Shown here piece by piece: positions 50,774 through 59,041 of a DNA stretch of 64,000 bases (its first letter is position 1; every line of letters begins with the position of its first letter). The notes beneath the pieces are model-generated. The model was not told the origin of the DNA and did not search any database. It saw only the letters and a list, made by a program, of their open reading frames with translations. The position numbers were made by a program, and so were the translations under genes. Origin of the DNA: Streptomyces nigrescens (GTDB lineage Bacteria; Actinomycetota; Actinomycetes; Streptomycetales; Streptomycetaceae); contig AP026073.1 of the NCBI GenBank assembly GCA_024349765.1, positions 3,658,001 to 3,722,000 of the forward strand. The letters are read 5' to 3'.

Positions 50774-51496
50774 TCACTTCAGGTGCCGGGCGAAGAACCG
50801 GTCCCCGTCGTCCACCTCGAACCACGGGGTGCCGGTGTGCCCGCCCATATTGGCGTGCAGCGTCTTCTCCTTGGTGCCGAAGGCGTCGAACAGGTCCAGG
50901 GCCCGCTGCCGGGGGTTCCCTTCGTCGTCCCACTGCAGGAGGAACAGCAGCGGAATGGTGACCCGCCGGGCCTCCTCTCGCTGGGCGCGGGGCACGTAAC
51001 CCCCGGCGAAGAAACCGGCGGCCGCGATGCGCGGCTCGACCACCGCCAGCCGGATGCCCACGGCGGTCCATCCCGAGTACCCGACCGGGCCGGCGATCTC
51101 GGGCAGCGCAAGGAGGGCGTCCAGGGTGGTCTGCCATTCCGGGACTGTCTTGTCGACCAGCGGGCCGATGAACGACTCGAAGATCTCATCGACCGGCTCG
51201 CCGGCCTGCATCGCCCGGCGGAGGTCGGCGCGAGCCTGCTCGTCGGCGGCGGAACGGGGCCGGTCGCCGTGCCCGGGGGCGTCGATGGCAGCCACCGCGT
51301 AGCCGTACGCCGCGGATTGCCGGGCCCGGGCCACCAGCCGCGATTCCCGCCTGTGCAAGCCGCCGTTGTGGCCGATCAGGATCAGCGGGACCGGCGCGGT
51401 GGATTCAGGCGTCCACAGGGTGCCGGGGATCTCGCCGAGGGTGAATTCGCGCTCGAGGATGCCGTCGTCGAGGCGCTGTTCAGAGGTGAATTGCAT
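50774..51496 (-). CDS. Alpha/beta hydrolase (dienelactone-hydrolase-like)
   Basis: 240 residues. PLILIGHNGGLHRRES forms the oxyanion region, VAAIDAPGHGDRP the strand-4 loop, PVGYSGWTAVG the nucleophile Ser (GxSxW variant), LLFLLQWDDEGNPRQ the acid and MGGHTGTPWFE the His. ATG 51496. A short open frame with a perfect ribosome binding site lies about 45 nt upstream. Substrate unknown. Confidence 0.82.
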   Translation of the reverse strand: MQFTSEQRLDDGILEREFTLGEIPGTLWTPESTAPVPLILIGHNGGLHRRESRLVARARQSAAYGYAVAAIDAPGHGDRPRSAADEQARADLRRAMQAGEPVDEIFESFIGPLVDKTVPEWQTTLDALLALPEIAGPVGYSGWTAVGIRLAVVEPRIAAAGFFAGGYVPRAQREEARRVTIPLLFLLQWDDEGNPRQRALDLFDAFGTKEKTLHANMGGHTGTPWFEVDDGDRFFARHLK

Positions 51497-51541
51497 GGTC
51501 GTGCCTTTCGGGAGCGCACCGGAACGGCGCTCCCGGACGAC

Positions 51542-51595
51542 CTATCGCCCGACCGTGACCCCGGAGGGGAGCACCCATGTCGATACTGCGTTCAC
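51542..51595 (-). CDS. Possible 17-residue leader peptide
   Basis: GTG 51595 has GGAGG about 9 nt upstream and encodes MNAVSTWVLPSGVTVGR before TAG. It lies 46 nt before the hydrolase start on the same strand. Size, position and ribosome binding site suggest a leader peptide, but no attenuator structure is obvious. It could be chance. Confidence 0.35.
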   Translation of the reverse strand: MNAVSTWVLPSGVTVGR

Positions 51596-51674
51596 GGGTA
51601 CCACCTCCTCGTTCTCTCGCACGGCCTCCGGAAAGCTAGCAGTGGTCCTCGCGGTCCGCCAACGGGTTTTTGCG

Positions 51675-51705
51675 GTGGCTCCGTGGCCGGATGCCACGGA
51701 GCCAC
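51675..51705 (-). terminator. Perfect 13-bp stem-loop after the MFS gene
   Basis: GTGGCTCCGTGGC (51675-51687) and GCCACGGAGCCAC (51693-51705) pair perfectly around 5 nt. It is about 70 nt beyond the stop of the minus-strand MFS gene. Confidence 0.7.
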
Positions 51706-51775
51706 TCGCCTACAGGCCAAGGCCGTGCAGTCAAGGGCTTCGGGCCTGCGGGCGTCAGCGGTGAGGTGTGGGGTG

Positions 51776-53020
51776 TCATGAGTGGCTGTGGTCCAGTTCC
51801 GGAGCGTGCTGCGGGGTGTGGTCGTGTCGGGGGAGCAGGAGCGGGGTGGTCAGGATGAGCAGTCCCGCGACCGTGAGAGCGGTGCGTGGGCTGGTGACGT
51901 CGGCGAGCAGCCCGGCGAGCGCGGTGAGGACGGCGATGGACGCCTGCTGACCGACGGACCAGGCCGACAGGGTGCGGGCGACGAGATGCTGGGGGGTGTG
52001 TTCGAGCCGGTAGGTGGCGAGCACCGGGGTGTACAGGCTCATGTTGATGATGATGGCCAGTTCGACAGCCATTACGGTGACGAGGCCGACGATGCCGGGA
52101 CGGACGAAGGCCAGGCCGATCAGCCAGATGGCGCGCAGGGTGCCGACGGTCCGGAAGACCGCGTGCCGGCCGTAGCGGGCCACGACACGGCGGGCCAGCC
52201 GGGAGCCGATGAGTCCGCCGACACAGGGGGCGGCGAAGGCGAGGCCGTACTGCCAGGGTGGGAATCCGAGCTGGCGAAGGAGGAGGACGGCCAGCAGTGG
52301 CTCGGTGGCCATGATCAGACCGGCGACGAGCATGTGATTGAGGTAGAGCGCCCGCAAGCCGGGGTGGCCCATGATGTGTCGCCAGCCGTCCAGCAACGCG
52401 CCTGCCCGGACCGGGCCTTTGCCGGTGGGGCGTGGCGCTTCTTCCCGGCCGCGGATCGCGGTGATGCCCAGCGCGGAGAGCAGGTAGCTGACGGCGTCGG
52501 CCACCACGGTGGTGACCGGCCCGAACAGGCCGATCGCCGCCCCGCCCAGGGGTGGCCCGACCGCGATGGAGCTCCAGTTCGTGGACTCGAACCGCGCGTT
52601 GGCGACGAGCAGGTCATCCGGCGGGACGAGGGCCTTGAGGTAGGCGCCGCTGGCCGCGTTGAACGCGATCTTGGCTGCGGCGACCACGGCCGAGATCACG
52701 AGCAGCTGGGCGAAACCGAGCCGACCGAGGGCGTAGGCGACCGGGATCGTCGCCATAGCCGCGAACCGGGCCAGGTCCATCGTGATCATGACCGGGCGCT
52801 TGCGCCGAAACTCCACCCACGGCGCGAGTGGCACCGCGATCAGCGCGCCCACCGCAGGCCCCACCGCGGACAGCGCGGACACCTCAGCGGGGCCGGCGTG
52901 CAACGCCAGCACGGCGATCAGCGGCAATGCCCCGAACCCCAACCCGGACCCATACGCGCTCACCGCATACGCCGCCCACAGCCGGCCGAACTGCCGGCCC
53001 AACGGTCTCCTGCCCACCAT
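51776..53020 (-). CDS. Major facilitator superfamily (MFS) exporter
   Basis: 414 residues with about 12 membrane segments. The opening GRQFGRLWAAYAVSAYGSGL and the loop EFRRKRPVMITMDLARF (motif A-like) mark the MFS_3/enterobactin-exporter-like group, as does GAYLKALVPPDDLLVANARF. The C-terminus is His-rich (HDHTPQHAPELDHSHS), which could bind metal. ATG 53020 follows GGGAG. It is divergent from a LysR gene across 127 bp; probably a drug or metabolite exporter induced through it. Confidence 0.9.
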   Translation of the reverse strand: MVGRRPLGRQFGRLWAAYAVSAYGSGLGFGALPLIAVLALHAGPAEVSALSAVGPAVGALIAVPLAPWVEFRRKRPVMITMDLARFAAMATIPVAYALGRLGFAQLLVISAVVAAAKIAFNAASGAYLKALVPPDDLLVANARFESTNWSSIAVGPPLGGAAIGLFGPVTTVVADAVSYLLSALGITAIRGREEAPRPTGKGPVRAGALLDGWRHIMGHPGLRALYLNHMLVAGLIMATEPLLAVLLLRQLGFPPWQYGLAFAAPCVGGLIGSRLARRVVARYGRHAVFRTVGTLRAIWLIGLAFVRPGIVGLVTVMAVELAIIINMSLYTPVLATYRLEHTPQHLVARTLSAWSVGQQASIAVLTALAGLLADVTSPRTALTVAGLLILTTPLLLPRHDHTPQHAPELDHSHS

Positions 53021-53114
53021 GCTCAGCGCTCCCACCCGAACAAACCGACGTTGATCCGTGAGAGCTAAGCGAGCAGCACAGCAGCAGGTCAAACAACTGC
53101 CTTGCCAGATCTTC

Positions 53115-53129
53115 ACAACCATTCGTTGT
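53115..53129. promoter_or_regulatory. LysR-type site
   Basis: ACAAC (53115-53119) and GTTGT (53125-53129) are inverted arms around 5 nt, 18 nt before the LysR start and within the divergent MFS/LysR region. Confidence 0.5.
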
Positions 53130-53147
53130 TCACTAAGGTGGATCGGC

Positions 53148-54083
53148 GTGGATCTCGAAGCAGTACGTACCTTCGTCGCCGTCGCGGAAGCGGGCCAGTT
53201 CCAGAAGGCCGCCGCCGACCTGTCGATCACCCAGCAGGCCGTCTCCAAGCGCATCGCCGCGCTGGAGCGCACCCTCGGCGTGCGGCTGTTCACCCGCGCC
53301 CCCCGCGGCGCCGAGCTCACCATCGACGGGCAGGCGTTCCTGCCCCACGCGAGCGAGCTGCTGCGCGTCTCCGAGCGCGCGGTCGCGTCCGTGCTCCCCG
53401 GCCGCCGTCCGCTGCGCGTCGACGTGATCGCCTCGCGCGTCGCGCCCTCGGGCCTGATGCGCGGCTTCCACCGTGCGCATCCCGAGATCGAGCTCGACGT
53501 GATGATGCTGTTCGACGTCGAGGCGGCCGTCGCCGCCATCCGGTCCGGTGCGATCGACGCGTCCTTCCGTGCCGTCGCCATGCCTGGCCGGCCCCTGCCC
53601 GAGGACATCGAGTCCGTCCGGGTGCTCGACGAACCGCTCCAGCTCCTTACCGGCCCCGCTCACGCACTGGCGGACGCCCGGTCGGTGACCCTCGCCCAGC
53701 TCGTCGGGCACCGGATCTGGATGCCCGGCATCGTCCCGGGAACCGAGTGGGCCGCCTACTACGAGGACCTCGTCGCCGAGTTCGGCCTCACCATCGAGGC
53801 GACCGGCCCGAACTTCGGCTCCGACGCGCTCCTCGACACCGTCGCCGACACCCCGGCCCTGGCCACCTTCATGAGCGAGCAGACCCGCCTCGTCTGGCCC
53901 GCCGGCCACGGCCTGCGCCGCATCCCGGTCACCGACCCGACACCCGTCTACCCGCACTCGCTCCTCTGGCACCGCGACAACCCCCACCCTGCGCTGGCCA
54001 CCCTCCGCGCCCACCTCGCCGCCTCAGCGGCCGGCCATGACGCCGCCGGGACCTGGAGGCCGGACTGGGTGATTCCGCACTGA
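53148..54083 (+). CDS. LysR-family transcriptional regulator
   Basis: 311 residues. The N-terminal winged helix-turn-helix reads LEAVRTFVAVAEAGQFQKAA, then LSITQQAVSKRIAALERTLG and VRLFTRAPRGAELTIDG. The effector domain follows with GHRIWMPGIVPGTEWAAYYE. GTG 53148 follows AAGGTGG. It is divergent from the MFS exporter, the probable target. Confidence 0.92.
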   Translation: MDLEAVRTFVAVAEAGQFQKAAADLSITQQAVSKRIAALERTLGVRLFTRAPRGAELTIDGQAFLPHASELLRVSERAVASVLPGRRPLRVDVIASRVAPSGLMRGFHRAHPEIELDVMMLFDVEAAVAAIRSGAIDASFRAVAMPGRPLPEDIESVRVLDEPLQLLTGPAHALADARSVTLAQLVGHRIWMPGIVPGTEWAAYYEDLVAEFGLTIEATGPNFGSDALLDTVADTPALATFMSEQTRLVWPAGHGLRRIPVTDPTPVYPHSLLWHRDNPHPALATLRAHLAASAAGHDAAGTWRPDWVIPH

Positions 54084-54395
54084 TTCCGCACTGAACGGCC
54101 TGGCCCGCACGGCCAGCCCTGCCGGAGCGCAGGCGGTCAACGGCGGGCGTCACCGGGGGCGAGCAGGCGGCCGGTGGGTGTCCGGACGATGGCCCTCACC
54201 GGCGGCTGTCCTGTCGTGGTGCGGCTGGCCGCGACGGCTGCCGACGCGGCCCGTTGTCGCCGAGGGCTCCGGTGCCCCCGGTGCCGAGGGCCCCGGGGGC
54301 GACCCCACAGAGGCACCGGCGCAGTGGCAGCAGTGCCCTCCTCCAGCACGAGGCGGAGCACGGTGGCGGCAGCCCCCGGTGACCGGGGCGGTACG
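54084..54395. other. No gene seen
   Basis: The stretch is very GC-rich with only low-complexity Arg/Pro/Gly frames and no start signals. Nothing is supported. Confidence 0.4.
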
Positions 54396-54599
54396 TCAGC
54401 GCTTCGGCGGCGGCTTGATCAGGTAGAGCCGGCGGGCCAGGTCCAGCGCGGTCAGCATCACGTTGGCGCCGTTCCAGCGGTACCGGCGCTGCTGCCCCCA
54501 CACGGCGCGGTTGCCGCCGCTCGGGTCGGCGGCGTGCGCGTCCACGACGACCTCGGACCGATCGCTCCAGTCATGGATCTCCGCCTCGTGGTCGCCCAC
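54396..54599 (-). CDS. Small hypothetical protein, perhaps a remnant
   Basis: 67 residues from GTG 54599 with CAGGA about 8 nt upstream. The sequence EAEIHDWSDRSEVVVDAHAA, RAVWGQQRRYRWNGANVMLT, ALDLARRLYLIKPP looks like real protein rather than a GC-driven frame. No family is recognised. Confidence 0.4.
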   Translation of the reverse strand: MGDHEAEIHDWSDRSEVVVDAHAADPSGGNRAVWGQQRRYRWNGANVMLTALDLARRLYLIKPPPKR

Positions 54600-54855
54600 T
54601 GTCCAGTCCTGATGCGTACTCCACCTTGCCGTTGATCGGTGATCGATGTACCAGCGACGCTAGGGAGCGGCGTTCAACGTTCCTTTGACGTCTTCTACAC
54701 GCAAGCCTTCACGGATGCGAAGCATGAGGCCGAGGAGCCGCTCGACTCCGCTCCTGCGTAAATACGGCGATCTGTCGAAGCTTGGTGGACTCCCGCAGCG
54801 GACCGAAGCGGGCCTGTGTTGGGTTGGCGCAGGAGGCGTAGGGGAGGCACGTGAG

Positions 54856-55410
54856 ATGCTTGATGTCATGACGGCTACCGTGTCCGGTGATTTCGAGCTG
54901 ACCATGGACGAGTTGCGGGTCGTAGCACGCTACGCGGCAGAGGCCGCTCAGGAGGTCCTTGCTGTGTTCGAGGACGTCAGCCCCAGTGATCCTCGACCTC
55001 GCGCAGCCCTTGATGCCGCATGGGAGTTCGTCAACGGCGCGCGAAGGACCAATGTGCAGCGTGTCACCTCGTTGGACGCACACCGAGCAGCGAAGGAGGC
55101 GTCCACCGAAGCCTCACGTCTCGCTGCGCGGGCTGCCGGCGATGCCGCGGCTGCCGCGTACCTCCACCCGATCGCGAAGGCTCACCAGGTGGGCCACATC
55201 CTGCGTGCCGCTGCAAACGCAGCGCGCGTGGCTGAAATCAATGCCGGCGGCGATCCCGAAGTCGGCATCAAGGTGATCGAGCGGGCCCGGCAGCGCGCCA
55301 CACCGGTCTTGATCGATGTCCTTCATCGGTATCCCCTCGCGCCATCCAGCAAGAACCGCGTGGGGCAACTGATGACCACCTTGGACGCTGCCCTGCGCGG
55401 GCCGCGCTGA
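54856..55410 (+). CDS. Putative immunity protein, Imm5-like
   Basis: 184 residues, almost all helical and Ala-rich: FELTMDELRVVARYAAEAAQ, VLAVFEDVSPSDPRPRAALD, AHRAAKEASTEASRLAARAA and AYLHPIAKAHQVGHILRAAA. The YLHPIAKAHQVGHIL block and the DPRPRAAxDAA start fit proteins annotated as putative immunity protein (Imm5-like). No toxin or polymorphic-toxin delivery gene lies next to it, so it would be an orphan. ATG 54856 follows GGGGAGG at about 8 nt. Confidence 0.6.
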   Translation: MLDVMTATVSGDFELTMDELRVVARYAAEAAQEVLAVFEDVSPSDPRPRAALDAAWEFVNGARRTNVQRVTSLDAHRAAKEASTEASRLAARAAGDAAAAAYLHPIAKAHQVGHILRAAANAARVAEINAGGDPEVGIKVIERARQRATPVLIDVLHRYPLAPSSKNRVGQLMTTLDAALRGPR

Positions 55411-55711
55411 GGCCCCTTCCGGACACCGGACAGCTGGCCTGCCCTGCGAACCGCATTGCGGATCGACTTTCACACCACGTGGGTCAGGTGGGCATCACCG
55501 GACACCACGACAGGTAGCAGTCGTTGCGTTGCTCGTCGAGGTTGTGTACCGACCGGGACCGCGTGGAGTTGGTCAGGGAGCGCCGCAGGGCGCGGGTGCG
55601 GTCGTCGATGCTGCTGGAGCGATGGCGCAACCCGCTCTCCAACACCCTGGCATCCAGCCCCAGTCGCGGGCGCCGGTCGGTCGCGCTCCCGCATGTGGTA
55701 GCACTGCGTAC
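55411..55711. other. No gene seen
   Basis: No supported coding sequence. The promoter of the following TetR gene should lie in the last 60 bp, but no strong pair of boxes is visible. Confidence 0.35.
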
Positions 55712-56308
55712 ATGAAGGGAAAGCTCACTGAACGCGTTGGTTATCACCATGGAGACCTCCCCGCCGCTCTCACCACGGCAGCCATCGAGCTCCTGGACGA
55801 GCGCGGGATGGAGCATGTGACCGTACGCGAAGTCGCCCGCCGGGCAGGGGTGTCGCCGGGCGCGCCGTTTCGGCATTTCGCCGACCGTCAGGCGCTGCTG
55901 AACGCGGCCGCCGACCGTATCCTGGTCGACTTCGAGCAGTGGCAGCTCGGCATGGTCGCAGACGTCGAGGGTTCCGTGATGCGCGCTTTCGGCCTGGGCT
56001 TCGTCCGTTACGCGATCCGCTACCCGCGCCGCTTCGAGCTGATGAAGACCAGGGTGTTCGGGGACAGTCGGCCCGCCGAACTGCACCAGCGTCTCTCTGA
56101 CATCGAGCGGTCTCTGGCCGACATCATCGTCGCCGACCAGAAGGCCGGTGTGCTGCGCACCGGCGATCCCGAGATTGTGGCTCTCGCGGGTCAGGCGATC
56201 GTCTACGGCCTGTCGCAGATGATCGTTGACGGGTATCTGCCGCCGGATCGGGCGGAGCAACTGGCCGAGCAGGTGTTGGACACTTTCGGCCTCGGAATCG
56301 CCAACTGA
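55712..56308 (+). CDS. TetR-family transcriptional regulator
   Basis: 198 residues. The N-terminus ERVGYHHGDLPAALTTAAIE with YHHGDL is the hallmark of one TetR subfamily, followed by TVREVARRAGVSPGAPFRHF. The C-terminal domain is TetR_C-like (RYPRRFELMKTRVFGD). ATG 55712. A 27-bp perfect palindrome lies just downstream, in front of the truncated SRPBCC gene, so the regulator probably controlled that gene. Confidence 0.9.
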   Translation: MKGKLTERVGYHHGDLPAALTTAAIELLDERGMEHVTVREVARRAGVSPGAPFRHFADRQALLNAAADRILVDFEQWQLGMVADVEGSVMRAFGLGFVRYAIRYPRRFELMKTRVFGDSRPAELHQRLSDIERSLADIIVADQKAGVLRTGDPEIVALAGQAIVYGLSQMIVDGYLPPDRAEQLAEQVLDTFGLGIAN

Positions 56309-56343
56309 CCGTATTACGCAGGGTCTTGACCACCCCTTCATGC

Positions 56344-56370
56344 ACTGATGTAATCGCTGATTACATCAGT
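56344..56370 (+). promoter_or_regulatory. 27-bp perfect TetR operator
   Basis: ACTGATGTAATC (56344-56355) and GATTACATCAGT (56359-56370) are perfect 12-bp arms around GCT, immediately before the ribosome binding site TAGGAGG of the SRPBCC remnant. Confidence 0.85.
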
Positions 56371-56383
56371 CTAGGAGGCTCCG

Positions 56384-56653
56384 ATGTCTGTGCTGCGTCT
56401 GTCGCGCATCCCGCGATTTCCGGACCCCGCGGCCACGGGCACGGTGGCCATCAGGACGACACCGGCTGATGCGTATCGCGTCGTCAGTGATCCGCCCGTC
56501 ATGATTCGGCTCGCCGAAGAGGCCCACCGCGCCCGCTGGCTGGCCAACAACACCAACATCGGCACCACACTGCAGCGCCTCAAACACCATCTGGAGTCAG
56601 CCCTGCCCAGCGTGGCGGACGGCTCGCAGCGCAGTGATCGGCCAGTGGGCTGA
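56384..56653 (+). pseudogene. SRPBCC-family protein with an internal deletion
   Basis: 89 codons with a perfect start (TAGGAGG, ATG 56384). Residues about 20-52 read AIRTTPADAYRVVSDPPVMI, RLAEEAHRARWL, the first helix of the polyketide-cyclase/SRPBCC fold. Residues 53-74 (NNTNIGTTLQRLKHHLESAL) are the usual C-terminal helix. The central about 70-80 residues that form the beta-sheet and cavity are missing, in frame. The product cannot make the full fold. The regulator and operator in front are intact. Confidence 0.6.
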
Positions 56654-56749
56654 CCCAGCAAGGCGGCTCCCGCCTTGGCCGGATCAATCCTGGCAGGTCG
56701 TACAGCCGAGGTGGGCGCCAGAGGAGACACACAGGAAGGAAGACACGAC

Positions 56750-57256
56750 ATGCACGAAGTGCGTGACTTGCTCGCTCCTGACGCGTTCAGGGGTGTCGTC
56801 GCGACGGTCATGGACAACAACCCCGGCATGGACGAGCCCACGGCCAGGCGCGTCGTGGAAGAAGCCGTCAAGTTCGTCGTGGCCGCCGCGAAGTTCCCGA
56901 CGACGTCCATCCGGCCTTCGCGCACGGTCGACGAAGGGTGGCACGCCCTCATTCTGCACACGGCGGTGTACGCCAAGCTGTGCGCCCGGCTCGGGCAGTT
57001 CGTGCACCACCACCCCGACGGGCCGGACACCCCCGAGCACGACCCGGGCGCGCACCTGCGGACCGTGGCCCTGATCGAAGAGGCGGGGTTCAGCGCGGAC
57101 AAGGAACTGTGGACGGTGCCGACGAGCGCATTGGCGCCGACGGGGGCGAGGTGCAGGCGGCGGCCCCATCCAGGCGGCGGCTGTTCCACTCCGTCCTGCG
57201 GCTCGTCGTGCGGCTCGTCATGCGGTTCCTCCTGTGGCGGGGGAGGGGGCGACTAG
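56750..57256 (+). CDS. Glycine-rich-domain (GRDP/PF07173-like) protein with Cys-rich tail
   Basis: 168 residues. Residues about 45-110 read FPTTSIRPSRTVDEGWHALI, LHTAVYAKLCARLGQFVHHH. The SxxVDxxWHxxILHTxxYxxFC pattern is that of glycine-rich domain-containing proteins. The last 25 residues are a Ser/Gly/Cys repeat (CGSSCGSSCGSSCGGGGGD) with five Cys, which could bind metal or be crosslinked. ATG 56750 follows GGAAGG. It lies 75 bp before a lipoprotein gene in the same direction. Function of the family in bacteria is unknown. Confidence 0.75.
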   Translation: MHEVRDLLAPDAFRGVVATVMDNNPGMDEPTARRVVEEAVKFVVAAAKFPTTSIRPSRTVDEGWHALILHTAVYAKLCARLGQFVHHHPDGPDTPEHDPGAHLRTVALIEEAGFSADKELWTVPTSALAPTGARCRRRPHPGGGCSTPSCGSSCGSSCGSSCGGGGGD

Positions 57257-57331
57257 CTGTTCCCCCTGGGGCATCGAACTCGCAGCTGTTTACGCAACGG
57301 ATTCCGCGCGGGCGGAGGGACGGGGGCACGA

Positions 57332-57670
57332 GTGAATCGCAAACGGAGCGTGGTGGTGTCGGTGGTAGCAGCCGGGTTGGCGACGGCTGTGCTGGCAGGG
57401 TGCGGCGTCGACGGAAAGATCGGCAACTACGACAAGGTCTCCGTCTGGCCGGACGCTGATCCCCGGGGCCAGAACCCGATCGCCGATCTGACCACGCTCA
57501 CGCCGGTGACAGTCGAGTGCTACACGCCAGGCAAGGCGGATGCGACCGGATTCGGCTACGGCGCGACGTACAAGATCTCCTACGACGGCGGATCCGGCTA
57601 TATCGACGCAAGCACTTCCATCATGAGCGACGATGGCGCGGTGTCCCCCGACCGGGTACCCAAGTGCTGA
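57332..57670 (+). CDS. Small lipoprotein
   Basis: 112 residues from GTG 57332 (GGAGGGACGGGGG upstream). A lipoprotein signal (NRKRSVVVSVVAAGLATAVL then AGC lipobox) is followed by a soluble domain, GKIGNYDKVSVWPDADPRGQ, VTVECYTPGKADATGFGYGA, TYKISYDGGSGYIDASTSIM. After the lipid Cys it has two more Cys that could pair. Family not recognised; SH3-like folds are common in such proteins. Confidence 0.8.
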   Translation: MNRKRSVVVSVVAAGLATAVLAGCGVDGKIGNYDKVSVWPDADPRGQNPIADLTTLTPVTVECYTPGKADATGFGYGATYKISYDGGSGYIDASTSIMSDDGAVSPDRVPKC

Positions 57671-57671
57671 C

Positions 57672-57694
57672 GGTGGCTGTGCTGGGAAGCCACC
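57672..57694 (+). terminator. Stem-loop after the lipoprotein gene
   Basis: GGTGGCT (57672-57678) and AGCCACC (57688-57694) are perfect 7-bp arms with a 9-nt loop, directly after the stop. Confidence 0.45.
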
Positions 57695-57800
57695 CCATGC
57701 GGGCTCGGTGTGGGTGTCTGCGGCGCCAGCGCGGCCAGTGCAGAACGCGAACGATGGGTACTGGTCGGCGGTCGGTGAGCTGGGTGGATCCGTGACCTGT

Positions 57801-58952
57801 TCAGTGGAACATCTTGGCGCCGAGCGGGTGCTGCTGGTCGAAGCCGGGGAGGATGAGGAATGTCGCGCTGGCGGTGGTGGTGGTGAATCGCAGCAGTGCG
57901 TCGGAATCGTCCATGTGCGCAAGAGTGTTGGTGAATGTGCGTAGGTCGTTCTGGAAGCTGATGAAGAGCAGGCCGGGGGCGGGTGCGTCGGTGCTGTAGG
58001 AGCGGCGGAGCATGAGGCCGACGCCGACCACGTTGGGATTGGCCCGGCGGACGTGGGCGTCGGCCGGGACGAGGTAGCGCCCGTCCGGTGTTTTGGCGCC
58101 GAGGTTCGGGTCCCAGGCTGCGGTCCCGCCGGAGAGGGGCACGCCGGTGGCCCTGCGCCGGCCGAAGACCGCCTCTTGATCGGCGACGGAGAGCGCGGTG
58201 AACCGCGGCAGGTCGAGTTCCATGCGCCGTACTACGGCGATCGTGCCGCCGCCGACGGGAGCCGGCCCGGCCAGCCACAGATGGCGTTGGTGTTCGGCCG
58301 TCGTGTGCGGGCCCACGATGCCGTCGATGAAACCGAGCAGGTTCCGTGGCGCGGAGATGCCCTTGTCCACGGGGATGTTCGGACCGCGGCGTCCGGACTG
58401 CCGCCAGCGTTCCTGTACCCGGTGACCGGCCTGCTGCAGAAGCGCGGTGGCGACGACCGGTAACAGCAAGGGGTCGCTGGCGCAGATCTGTACCAACAGG
58501 TCCCCGCCGCGTGCCTGCGGGGCGATCTGCTCGCGGGAGAACCGGGGGAGGTCTGCCGCGCCGGGCAGAGAGGGATCGGCCATGCGCACCAGCCGTGGGC
58601 CCACCCCGATCGTCACGGTGAGATCGCCCGGCGGCAGGCCCAGCAGTCGTGGGTCGGTTCCCGCGGTGAGCGCGTGAATGGTCTGGCCGAGTTCGGCCAG
58701 CAGCGGGCCGACCGCCACGGCGTCGCCGAGTTCGGCCACCACCGCCAGGAGGTTCGGCTGGGCCGATTGCGGGAGCGTGATGCCTGCCTGATGGCGGCCG
58801 GTCGGCGACACCCGTGTGGGTGATGCGGGGGAGGGGGGCCGGCTTGGCTGAGGTGCAGGCGCTTCGCACCCGGCGGTGAGTCCGGTGGCCGCCACCGCCC
58901 CGGTGGCACCGAGGAACGCGCGGCGTGATGGATGGGAGTCGGCTCGGCTCAC
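57801..58952 (-). CDS. DyP-type peroxidase exported by Tat, lipoprotein-like
   Basis: 383 residues from GTG 58952. The N-terminus has SRRAFLGATGAVAATGLTAG with a twin-arginine signal and a C after it, so the product is probably a Tat lipoprotein. DyP motifs present: LGFIDGIVGP (GxxDG with the catalytic Asp; the usual next Thr is Ile), HVRRANPN (proximal heme His), LMLRRSY (conserved Arg), GLLFISFQNDL. Heme-dependent oxidation of large or phenolic substrates at the outer membrane face is likely. No efeU/efeO genes are adjacent. It is divergent from a beta-helix lipoprotein, 89 bp away. Confidence 0.88.
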   Translation of the reverse strand: MSRADSHPSRRAFLGATGAVAATGLTAGCEAPAPQPSRPPSPASPTRVSPTGRHQAGITLPQSAQPNLLAVVAELGDAVAVGPLLAELGQTIHALTAGTDPRLLGLPPGDLTVTIGVGPRLVRMADPSLPGAADLPRFSREQIAPQARGGDLLVQICASDPLLLPVVATALLQQAGHRVQERWRQSGRRGPNIPVDKGISAPRNLLGFIDGIVGPHTTAEHQRHLWLAGPAPVGGGTIAVVRRMELDLPRFTALSVADQEAVFGRRRATGVPLSGGTAAWDPNLGAKTPDGRYLVPADAHVRRANPNVVGVGLMLRRSYSTDAPAPGLLFISFQNDLRTFTNTLAHMDDSDALLRFTTTTASATFLILPGFDQQHPLGAKMFH

Positions 58953-59041
58953 GGTGTGGAGAATGCCATATCCGTTCTGGCGAAGGCGAGTTGGTCTCAA
59001 GCGGCCCCCGTACCGGGATGACTTCGTGCCAGGATGAGGTC

